16,394 nt of DNA, from assembly GCA_902783515.1 (NCBI GenBank), contig CACZRK010000091.1:1-16394 (forward strand), in the 5' to 3' direction. Each line of letters opens with the position of its first letter. Within the stretch, counting starts at the first letter, position 1. Below the pieces are notes generated by a model that was not told where the DNA came from, ran no database searches, and saw only the letters and a list, made by a program, of their open reading frames with translations. The stretch is from an uncultured Coriobacteriaceae bacterium (lineage in GTDB: Bacteria; Actinomycetota; Coriobacteriia; Coriobacteriales; UMGS124). Of the stretch, positions 1 to 6,185 are shown one piece after another. Made by a program: the position numbers and the translations under genes.

Positions 1-43
1 CGCGCGCATCGCGGCGCGGCACGACCGCAGGTTCCGGGCGTGA
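1..43 (+). CDS. 3' end of an unidentified gene (partial)
   Basis: A reading frame starting at base 2 is open from the window edge to a TGA at 41-43 and encodes ARIAARHDRRFRA. All 13 visible codons end in G or C, as in the real genes of this window, and a strong hairpin begins 11 bases after the stop. Together these suggest the true C-terminus of a + strand gene lying mostly outside the window. The product cannot be identified from 13 residues, and chance openness is possible in DNA this GC-rich. Confidence 0.45.
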   Translation, partial: ARIAARHDRRFRA

Positions 44-53
44 GGGGCGCAAG

Positions 54-102
54 CGGCGCAGGCCGGCCGGCGACGTCACGTCGTCCGAACCGGCCTGCGC
101 CG
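54..102 (+). terminator. Strong hairpin, probable terminator-like structure
   Basis: CGGCGCAGGCCGG (54-66) is the exact reverse complement of CCGGCCTGCGCCG (90-102), giving a 13-bp perfect stem. The loop contains a second small dyad, CGACG-TCA-CGTCG. It lies 11 bases after the partial + gene and 87 bases after the end of the convergent gene at 189, so it could serve either strand. There is no T-run, so classic intrinsic termination is uncertain; an RNA-stabilising hairpin is the alternative. Confidence 0.5.
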
Positions 103-148
103 TTCGTCATGCGTCTCACGCGTCGCGCCGACGCCCGTCGCGCGCGGA

Positions 149-164
149 GGGCGCCTGGGCGCCC
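149..164 (-). terminator. Short GC hairpin after the secreted-protein gene
   Basis: GGGCGCC (149-155) and GGCGCCC (158-164) are complementary and could form a tight hairpin 25 bases beyond the stop of the minus-strand gene at 189. No T-run follows on the minus strand. This is a weak candidate in GC-rich sequence where such palindromes arise easily. Confidence 0.25.
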
Positions 165-188
165 CGCGCCGCCGCGCCCCGCGCGCCA

Positions 189-1304
189 CTATGCGAGCTG
201 GATGCCCTCGATGATCGCGTCCATGACGGGGCCGTACGTGGCGCTGTCCTCGGCCGCGCAGGCGGTCAGGACCGCCGTCAGGCTCCCGTCCGCGACCGGG
301 ACGAAGGAGATCCCGCCGAGCATGGGCGTGCCATCGTCGACGCAGGAGAAGGCGTACGAGTAGACGGTCGTCTCCGCCAGCGTGGTCTCGGTGGAGCCCA
401 TGACCTCGCCGTCCAGCTCCTGGACGATCGTGACGGCCGCCTGGTCAAGGATGTCGGTCGTGAGCTCGGACACGTCCTCGGCCATGCCCGGGAAGACCAT
501 GACGACGAAGGTCCCGTCGGTGTTCACGTAGGCGGGCGTCTCGGCGTCGCCGTCGCCGTTCATGTCCGCGGGCAGGTCGAGCGCGAGGCCGCCGGCCTCG
601 ACGGTCTGCCCGAGCGTGACGCTCGCGGCGCCGGACGAGGCCCCCTTCGCGTCGGTCGCGGCGCCCTTCGCGTCGGCGAGGGTGATGGATTCGCTGATGG
701 CGTCCGCGACCTGCTCGCCGTCCTTGGAGCCGTCGTCACAGGTCAGCGTCACGACGCCGAGCTTGTCGGCGCCCATCGGCACGAGCATGACGAGCATCTT
801 CGTCGTCGTGCCGCCGTCCTTGACCTGCAGCGCGTAGGCGTAGCCCTGCGTACCGTCGGAGAGCGTGACGGCCTGCGCCTCGGTGCTGGCCGCCCCCATG
901 CCCTTCGCAGCGTCGGACGCTGCGGTGTTGGCGAAGGCGAGCATGCCGTCCGCGTCGCTCGGCAGGCCGTCGACGTCGGAGACGACGATGCTCGCGGAGA
1001 CCGTGGCGTCAGGCGAGGTGGAGACGCTCATCGTGTCGCCGATCCGCAGCGTCATCCAGTCGCTCGGGACCTGGAGCGCCAAGCCGCCGAAGCTGACCAG
1101 CTGCGCGTCCTCGGACGCGGCGGACGCCGCCTTGGACGAGGAGGACGCCGTGGCGGCCGCGGAGGCGGAGACGTCGGCCGCGGGGGAGCTGCCGGCGGCG
1201 AGCGCGCTCGCGGGGGCGATCATGCAGGCGCCGGCGAGGGCGATGCCGCAGACGGCCCGCACGACGAGGCCGGGGGTGCGCACGACGGACGTGTTCTTCT
1301 GCAT
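189..1304 (-). CDS. Secreted protein with two repeated domains, function unknown
   Basis: A 371-residue protein that I do not recognise as a named family. Residues 1-37 form a Sec-type signal peptide: basic start, hydrophobic stretch around 14-35, and likely cleavage after ALA near residue 37. An Ala/Ser-rich spacer covers about 38-66. Two similar domains follow, at about 70-210 and 234-371. Each opens alike (VSFGGLALQVPSDW versus VEAGGLALDLPADM), ends alike (DAISESITLA versus DAIIEGIQLA) and has a Cys near its last strand (C189, C348). A linker with the repeat DAKGA-(AT)-DAKGA joins them. The overall pattern resembles Mog1/PsbP-like folds, but that is only an impression. AGAAAGG lies upstream of the ATG. 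The gene stands alone, divergent from the LytTR regulator. It is probably surface-associated or released; no catalytic motif or cell-wall anchor signal is visible. Confidence 0.85.
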   Translation of the reverse strand: MQKNTSVVRTPGLVVRAVCGIALAGACMIAPASALAAGSSPAADVSASAAATASSSSKAASAASEDAQLVSFGGLALQVPSDWMTLRIGDTMSVSTSPDATVSASIVVSDVDGLPSDADGMLAFANTAASDAAKGMGAASTEAQAVTLSDGTQGYAYALQVKDGGTTTKMLVMLVPMGADKLGVVTLTCDDGSKDGEQVADAISESITLADAKGAATDAKGASSGAASVTLGQTVEAGGLALDLPADMNGDGDAETPAYVNTDGTFVVMVFPGMAEDVSELTTDILDQAAVTIVQELDGEVMGSTETTLAETTVYSYAFSCVDDGTPMLGGISFVPVADGSLTAVLTACAAEDSATYGPVMDAIIEGIQLA

Positions 1305-1561
1305 CTGGGTGCCTTTCTCTCGTGGTGACGCGATGACGTCGGCCGGCGTCGCCGCCTGGCCGCCCGCGCCGGGTCGCCGCCGCCGACCTACTCGACGGTC
1401 TCGGCAATCCCTGCGGTGTTGACCCCACCGTAGCCCGCGCCGGGCGCCGCGGCGCTACCATCTCATGCCAAACGGCGCAACTCGTGCCACGGCCCCCTCC
1501 GACGGCCGTCGCCCGGGCGGCGGCGTGGCATGATACGGCCTGTCAGGAGGGACGTGGGCGG

Positions 1562-2308
1562 ATGCGCTGCGCGATCATGGACGACGACGCACGCGAGCGC
1601 GGCGAGCTGGAGGCGCGTCTGCGCAGGTTCTACCGGCGCGAGGAGGGCGGCGAGGGCGAGGAGTTCCTGCACGTCGAGACGTTCGCGGGCGGGCACGACT
1701 TCCTCGCTGCGCACGCGCCCGGGCGCTTTGACCTCATGCTGCTCGACTGCATGCTCGGGCCCGGGCGGCCCGACGGCATCGCGGTGGCGCGCGAGGTGCG
1801 CGCCCGCGGCGACAGGGCCCCGCTGGTGCTCGTGACCTCCAGCCGCGACTTCGCGGTGGACGGGTACGGCGTGGGCGCGGCGGACTACCTGCTGAAGCCG
1901 GTGAGCTACGAGCGCCTCGCGGCGTGCCTGCTGCGCCTGGGGGTGCGGCGGGGCGACCAGGACCAGGCCGTCGAGCTGCGCTGCGGGACCCAGACGCTGC
2001 GGCTTGACGTGCGCCGCCTCATGCGCTGCGAGGCCCGCGGGCACTACGTGACGCTCTACGACGTGGGAGGCGACGCGCGGCGCGTGCGCGTCGGCTTCGC
2101 CGAGCTGCAGGCGGCCCTCGTGAGCTACCCGCAGATGTACTGCTGCGCACGCGGGCAGCTCGTGAACCTGGACTACGTGCGCGAGCTTGCAGGGGGTGAC
2201 TTCGTGCTCACCGACGGCTCGCGCGCGCCCATCCGCCAGCGCGGCGTCGCCCAGGCGAAGAGCGACTGGGCGAGCTATCTGTTCGACCGGATGAGGGGAG
2301 ACGGGTGA
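1562..2308 (+). CDS. LytTR-family response regulator
   Basis: A 248-residue cytoplasmic DNA-binding regulator. Residues 1-126 are a receiver domain with the acidic cluster D7-D9, phospho-acceptor D62 (LMLLDCML), T92/S93 and K112 (LLKPVS). Residues about 135-240 are a LytTR DNA-binding domain: EARGHYVTLYD, then CARGQLVNLDYV, the usual conserved LytTR core, then DGSRAPIRQR. I chose the ATG at 1562 because GGAGG (1546-1550) lies 11 bases upstream and the receiver begins directly there; the frame is open further upstream but without a domain. The stop overlaps the start of the partner kinase (TGATG). LytTR regulators commonly control secreted peptides, cell-surface or bacteriocin genes. The divergent secreted-protein gene is a possible target, by inference only. 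Confidence 0.93.
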   Translation: MRCAIMDDDARERGELEARLRRFYRREEGGEGEEFLHVETFAGGHDFLAAHAPGRFDLMLLDCMLGPGRPDGIAVAREVRARGDRAPLVLVTSSRDFAVDGYGVGAADYLLKPVSYERLAACLLRLGVRRGDQDQAVELRCGTQTLRLDVRRLMRCEARGHYVTLYDVGGDARRVRVGFAELQAALVSYPQMYCCARGQLVNLDYVRELAGGDFVLTDGSRAPIRQRGVAQAKSDWASYLFDRMRGDG

Positions 2309-3654
2309 TGCCGGTGTTGCCGCAGGTCGCCTACGCCGTCTCGGAGCAGCTCTTCGCCGTCGTCCCGGCTGCGCTCTGCGTCGCGGCGTGCTGGGATCTG
2401 CCGGGTGCCAGCCGACGGGCGCTCATCATCCTGCTCGCGACCTTCGCGTGCCTGCTCGTCGCCTCCGGCGTCGCATGCGCCGCGCTGCGCCTCCCCTCGA
2501 TGACGCTCATGCTCCCCTTGTGCCTGTTCGCAGTCGTCGCGCTCAAACTGCTCAGTGGCCTCAGCCTCGGGCCGTTCGCCATGCTCGTCGCGACGGGCGG
2601 CTTCATCGAGACTGCCGTGAGCTACCTCGCCATCGTCGTGGACGCCTTCGTCGTGGGCGACTCGCTCAGCGAGACCTACCTGGCCTGGCCGGGCATGGCC
2701 ACCAGCTGGGCGCTCGGCGTCGCATGCCTGCTGGGGCTCTGGCGGTTCTTCCGCCACCGCATGCCCGAACTGCTCGGCAGCAAGGCGGCCGGCGCGCAGT
2801 TCTGGCGGCTCGCCTGGGTCGTGCCGGCGCTGCCCTGCGCCATGTTCGTCATCTTCACGCCCCTGGAGACCTCCACGCTGCTCGTGCGGCGCGTGGGCGC
2901 CTCGGCCGCCGTCGCCGTGCTCTCGTCCGCCGTGCTCGTCGCGCTGTATGAGACGCTGCTGTGGCGCATGGCACACCAGTCGGCCGAGCTGCAGCTCGCC
3001 ACCGAGCGCCTGCACCGGGCGGAGCTGCTCGCGACCCAGCAGCGCGGCCTCGAGCGCCGCATGGCCCAGGCGCGCGCCGCCCGGCACGACCTGCGCCATC
3101 ACTGGCAGACGGTCGCCGCCCTGCTCGAGGCGGGCGACGTGGCGGGGGCGCGGGCCTACGTGAGCGACAGGGAGGGCGACCGCGCGCTCGTCGAGCCGCT
3201 GCGGTACTGCGAGAACGCCGCCGTCAACGCGGTGCTCGGCTACTACCTGGGCCAGGCCATCGAGCTCGGCGCGCAGGTGGACGCGCGCGTCAACCTGCCC
3301 GCGACGCTCCCGCAGGGGGACGGCAACGCGGTCGTCGTGCTGGGCAACCTGCTGGAGAACGCGGTGCTCGCGCTCGCCGACGTGCCGCCCGCCGAGCGCG
3401 TCATCAAGGTGCGCGCGAACCTGCTCGAGGCGGGCGACATGCTGGTCTGCGTGGACAACGCCTGCGCGACCCCCGTCGTGCGCGCGGCCGACGGCTCGTT
3501 CGTCTCCACGAGGCACGAGGGGCCCGCGGTCGGCACGGCCTCGGTGCGCATGACGGCCGAGGCGCTCGGCGGCGAGGCGCGCTTCGAGTGCGACGGGCCG
3601 ACGTTCCGGGCGTCGGTGCTGCTCGGGGTCGCGCGCGAGGGGCGGGACGTGTAG
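2308..3654 (+). CDS. GHKL (AgrC/LytS-like) sensor histidine kinase
   Basis: A 448-residue membrane kinase that should phosphorylate the preceding LytTR regulator. Residues about 10-215 hold roughly six hydrophobic segments forming the sensor domain. A predicted helical linker (220-255) leads to the phosphorylation motif ARHDLRHHW with H260 the likely phospho-acceptor. The ATP-binding part has the N-box GNLLENAVLAL (N351) and a short G-box EGPAVGTASVR (404-414), the compact form typical of HATPase_c_5/GHKL kinases that pair with LytTR regulators. The ATG at 2308 overlaps the regulator's TGA (TGATG) and is preceded by GAGGGGAG, so the two genes are translationally coupled; a GTG at 2305 is a less likely start. 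The ligand is unknown, although AgrC-like kinases often sense peptides. No peptide precursor or exporter gene is visible nearby. Confidence 0.92.
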   Translation: MPVLPQVAYAVSEQLFAVVPAALCVAACWDLPGASRRALIILLATFACLLVASGVACAALRLPSMTLMLPLCLFAVVALKLLSGLSLGPFAMLVATGGFIETAVSYLAIVVDAFVVGDSLSETYLAWPGMATSWALGVACLLGLWRFFRHRMPELLGSKAAGAQFWRLAWVVPALPCAMFVIFTPLETSTLLVRRVGASAAVAVLSSAVLVALYETLLWRMAHQSAELQLATERLHRAELLATQQRGLERRMAQARAARHDLRHHWQTVAALLEAGDVAGARAYVSDREGDRALVEPLRYCENAAVNAVLGYYLGQAIELGAQVDARVNLPATLPQGDGNAVVVLGNLLENAVLALADVPPAERVIKVRANLLEAGDMLVCVDNACATPVVRAADGSFVSTRHEGPAVGTASVRMTAEALGGEARFECDGPTFRASVLLGVAREGRDV

Positions 3655-3696
3655 GAGGCGGGCAGGCGAGTGCGGCGCACCTGCGAGCGGGCGGGT

Positions 3697-3750
3697 GCGG
3701 CAGGCGCACGGGCGCGCGGGTGTGGGCGAGCGCGGCAGGCGCACGGGCGC
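3697..3750. repeat. Two 19-bp direct repeats
   Basis: GCGGCAGGCGCACGGGCGC occurs exactly at 3697-3715 and again at 3732-3750, 35 bases apart, just after the kinase gene. The surrounding sequence is a G-rich, low-complexity run of related fragments. It may come from slippage; no function is evident. Confidence 0.7.
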
Positions 3751-3769
3751 AGCGATCGCGCGAGGCGGG

Positions 3770-3835
3770 CGGGACAGTCTCGTGCGAATGGGAGCATTTG
3801 AGCGGGCCGCCGGGACAGTCTCGTGCGAATCGGAG
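3770..3835. repeat. Tandem 25-bp units at the left edge of repeat copy A
   Basis: CGGGACAGTCTCGTGCGAAT followed by G/C and GGAG occurs at 3770-3794 and 3811-3835 with a 41-base period and only one difference in 25 bases. The second unit is the left part of the 190-bp repeat. Related units occur at 12474-12498 (direct) and 12677-12701 (inverted), so this is the elementary building block of the family. Confidence 0.8.
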
Positions 3836-3992
3836 TGCTCCCGTTCGTGCGGGCGTGCGTTCGGGAGCACGTTCGGCACAGGTTTGCACGAACGGGAGAC
3901 TCCCGAGCGAGCTCCCGCACCGTCATCGGCGCCGCGAAGTCTCCCGATCGTCAAGGACTGTACCTGCGCCCCGGCGAAATGCTCCCGAACGC
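3803..3992. repeat. 190-bp dispersed intergenic repeat, copy A
   Basis: Aligns without any gap to 12466-12655 (constant offset 8663), with 177 of 190 bases identical by my count (93%). It is built from half-sites such as CTCCCGTTCGTGC, TTCGGGAGCACG and GCACGAACGGGAG that recur in both orientations, so it can fold into several hairpins, for example around 3822-3850 and 3893-3905 (CGGGAG-A-CTCCCG). The 13 differences fall on all three codon positions about equally, which argues against it being a coding fragment. It resembles a REP/BIME-like or MITE-like intergenic element; I cannot name the family. Confidence 0.85.
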
Positions 3993-4077
3993 ACGCGGCA
4001 CGCCCAACCCCGCAATCCCATGCCATACGGCAAATCCTAGTCCGATCCTGACGAGGCGCGTGTACGCGCAAGAACGG

Positions 4078-4093
4078 AATAGTCCGCAGCGGA
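4078..4093. promoter_or_regulatory. Candidate operator, site 1
   Basis: AATAGTCCGCAGCGGA contains the perfect dyad TCCGC-A-GCGGA and recurs with one change at 5069-5084. The site ends 111 bases before the ATG at 4205; the second ends 114 bases before the ATG at 5199. The shared sequence and near-equal spacing suggest a binding site for a common regulator, perhaps the LuxR protein encoded at 10620. This is inference. Confidence 0.45.
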
Positions 4094-4204
4094 GTTTGCC
4101 CGTCTCTGCGCACGCACTGCAAGGTTAGGGGCGTCGGAGCGAGGTTGCCTTCGGCGCGGGGCATCACCCGTTGCCTCGCCAACCACCTCGAGGAGTGATT
4201 CCGC

Positions 4205-4969
4205 ATGCTGTCGGACATCCTGAGCGCACTGGTCTGCATGACCGTCACCTTGCTCGTGTCGTTTCCTCTCGCGGGGCCACTTAAGCGACACCCATGGGCG
4301 TTCTACCTCGCGGCGGGAGCAGTGACTGCCGTCTACCTGTGGTATCGACAGACAGGCACATACGTCCCTGGCATCCAGTTCATCATCGACACAATGCAGA
4401 AGGGCTATCTCGCAAGCTTCTTCCTCATGATCGTCATGTTCACGGGGGCGCTCGACGAGGACTCAACGGCGCGGCGCACGCTGCAGCCGATCCGCGCGGA
4501 GCTCTCCATTGTCTCGTTCATCCTCGTGATCGGCCACGTGGCGGCGTTCCTGCCTGCGTACCTGCCCCACCTCTCGCGCGTACTCTCGACCCACTCGTAC
4601 GTCGCAGTTTCCCTCGCTCTCGCGCTCGCCCTCACCGCACTGTACGCGCTGCTTTCGCTGCTGTCCCTGCGCGCCCTTCGCCATAGGATGCCTTATCGCG
4701 TGTGGAAGGGCATCCAGCGCCTCGCGTACCTCATGGTCGTCCTCCTGTACCTGCACATCCTCCTCACGGTCGGACACGCCGCCGTCACCGGCAAGACCGA
4801 CGACGCAAAGGTAGCGATGGTCGTCTACACCCTTGTCGGCCTGAGTTACCTGTTCCTCCGCACTCGTAAGTCGCTGCGAGACAAGAAGAGGCGCGCGGCG
4901 GAGCGCTCTCAGGCCGCACGGGAACCGCTGGGCGCCGACAATCCCAAGCTCGCCGGACGGCCAAGGTGA
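4205..4969 (+). CDS. Ferric-reductase-like b-heme transmembrane protein
   Basis: A 254-residue integral membrane protein. Hydrophobic segments lie at about 5-23, 31-47, 66-81, 101-118, 131-155, 172-190 and 203-218, followed by a basic tail (220-254). The segment RAELSIVSFILVIGHVAAFL (98-117) and the later W-K-G-I-Q-R-L-A-Y...YLHILLTVGH region (168-191) match the ferric-reductase-like transmembrane domain seen in MsrQ/YedZ and FRE proteins. H111 and H184 (with H191) are the likely heme b ligands. No FAD/NAD-binding domain is attached, so it probably moves electrons from quinol through heme to an unknown partner. GAGGAG (4190-4195) sits 9 bases before the ATG. It lies upstream of the molybdoenzyme genes on the same strand and could supply electrons to them, but it may also be independent. 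Confidence 0.85.
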   Translation: MLSDILSALVCMTVTLLVSFPLAGPLKRHPWAFYLAAGAVTAVYLWYRQTGTYVPGIQFIIDTMQKGYLASFFLMIVMFTGALDEDSTARRTLQPIRAELSIVSFILVIGHVAAFLPAYLPHLSRVLSTHSYVAVSLALALALTALYALLSLLSLRALRHRMPYRVWKGIQRLAYLMVVLLYLHILLTVGHAAVTGKTDDAKVAMVVYTLVGLSYLFLRTRKSLRDKKRRAAERSQAAREPLGADNPKLAGRPR

Positions 4970-5068
4970 GGACCCGGACCCGTCTTGACGCCCGAGGCGG
5001 GTGCGTCGCGGCGCGCATGATCCGGGCGCCTCGCGCTCATGCGGGCATTCACCTGCGTGCCTGTTGGC

Positions 5069-5084
5069 AATAGTCCGCAGTGGA
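5069..5084. promoter_or_regulatory. Candidate operator, site 2
   Basis: AATAGTCCGCAGTGGA differs from 4078-4093 by a single base and keeps most of the TCCGC/GCGGA dyad. It ends 114 bases before the ATG at 5199. The identity stops at the site boundaries on both sides, as expected for a binding site rather than a duplicated segment. Confidence 0.45.
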
Positions 5085-5198
5085 TGATTCGCGCCACGCT
5101 CGGGGCTTGGGTCTCTTTCGTCCGATGTGAACGTTGGTGCGATCGTCGGCGCGTGCGATGCTCGGCTCGCCTCAAACGACACGAGGAGGAGGCGGAGC

Positions 5199-5993
5199 AT
5201 GGGCGACCTGAGCGACGCGAACGAGACGGGCGACATGGACGACGTGCGTGACCCGAGTGACCTGATCGACCCGTTCGGCACGGAGGTCGGAAACGGAGGA
5301 ACGGGCAGGATGGACGCAGCCGGCAGGACGGCCGACGGGACGAACGACGTCATGAGGCGTGCGCGGGAGTTCTCGACGATGCTCGACCACAACGTCGCAC
5401 TGCGCGCACCGGCGATGGCCGCGCTCTCGGCCTGCGAGCATCGGCGACCTCTCGCGGAGGTCATCGACGAGGTGCATGCGTCCCTCGAGGCGGCGCACGC
5501 ACTGCCGCTGCAACCCGTCTCCTCCATCGTCGACGTCCTCGTGCGCGCGGGCGTCGTCGACAAGACTCTCGAGGTCGACGGCAAGCCATATGACGGGACA
5601 CTGCGCGACGCGATGGGCGACGAGACGCTCCCGGACGACGCCGCGCTCGTCGAGTTCGTCACCATCAATGAGGTCGGCCGCCTCGCCCAGCGTCTCAATG
5701 CCCCGGAAAGACGCGTCCACCAGCTCTTCCGCGACCGACCGCACCTTCGCGCGGGCTTGCTCGCCACGCTGCGGCTCTGCGCTGCGGAGCCCGGTATGGG
5801 AACTCGCGACCTGCAGGAGGAGCTCGACGGTCTCGGCCTGCTCGAGCGCGACGAGCGCACTGGGCTGCCCACGCTGTATCCCAGCGCGTTCTGCAACGCG
5901 CTCAAGGACGTCGGCGCGCTCGAGTGGAGGGACCACAACTGGGTCACCACCGAGCTCGGCCGCGGGGTGCTTGACGCGCAGGCCGCGGTCTAG
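5199..5993 (+). CDS. Unrecognised cytoplasmic protein with winged-helix-like segments
   Basis: A 264-residue protein I cannot assign to a family. There is no signal peptide or membrane segment. Residues 1-52 are acidic, Gly/Asp-rich and probably disordered. The rest appears helical. Two regions look like winged-helix modules: about 86-135 (LAEVIDEV...SSIVDVLVRAGVVDKTLEVDG) and about 200-257 (GTRDLQEELDGLGLL...FCNALKDVGALEWRDHNWVTTELG), each a helix pair followed by a short strand-like turn. I chose the ATG at 5199, with GGAGGAGG-type sequence ending about 7 bases before it, rather than an ATG 24 codons upstream that lacks a ribosome binding site. It precedes the molybdoenzyme by 192 bases on the same strand and shares an operator-like sequence with the gene at 4205. 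A regulator or assembly factor for the module is possible; neither is demonstrated. Confidence 0.8.
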   Translation: MGDLSDANETGDMDDVRDPSDLIDPFGTEVGNGGTGRMDAAGRTADGTNDVMRRAREFSTMLDHNVALRAPAMAALSACEHRRPLAEVIDEVHASLEAAHALPLQPVSSIVDVLVRAGVVDKTLEVDGKPYDGTLRDAMGDETLPDDAALVEFVTINEVGRLAQRLNAPERRVHQLFRDRPHLRAGLLATLRLCAAEPGMGTRDLQEELDGLGLLERDERTGLPTLYPSAFCNALKDVGALEWRDHNWVTTELGRGVLDAQAAV

Positions 5994-6185
5994 CGACGGC
6001 GGCCCGCAAGGCCACCCGCGCGGGCACACCCGACGCGCCTCAGGCGCCGGCGTCACCGGCCTTCGCGCCGTTGCCCGCCCGCCCCGTCGCATACGGGCCC
6101 ATTGGCCTCATCGGCGCCGCCGACTCGGAGACGCCGTCGGCACCAACTGCTCCACCGGTAAGAAGGAGAGGGAAAGGGAGGTAAG

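Larger units (their letters stand above)
3655..4204. other. Repeat-rich non-coding stretch between kinase and heme-protein genes
   Basis: 550 bases with no convincing gene. In order it holds two 19-bp direct repeats (3697-3750), two copies of a 25-bp unit (3770-3835), a 190-bp repeat matching 12466-12655, a 16-bp candidate operator (4078-4093) and the ribosome binding site for the gene at 4205. Reading frames that cross it lack ribosome binding sites and family resemblance. Base substitutions between the two copies of the 190-bp repeat show no codon periodicity. Confidence 0.75.

Noticed and set aside
2275..4248. Long minus-strand frame (657 codons) across the kinase gene and the repeat region
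   Set aside because: It is antisense to a well-supported histidine kinase, then runs through repeats. The product is R/H/E-rich without family resemblance.
4463..5950. Minus-strand frame of 495 codons across 4205 and 5199 genes
   Set aside because: It is antisense to a recognisable membrane protein and to a frame with a good ribosome binding site; its Ser/Arg-rich product is typical of shadow frames.
5994..6185. Possible riboswitch or molybdenum-cofactor leader before the molybdoenzyme gene
   Set aside because: I saw only small GC-rich dyads and no recognisable Moco RNA motif or terminator with T-run, so there is no support beyond its length of 192 bases.
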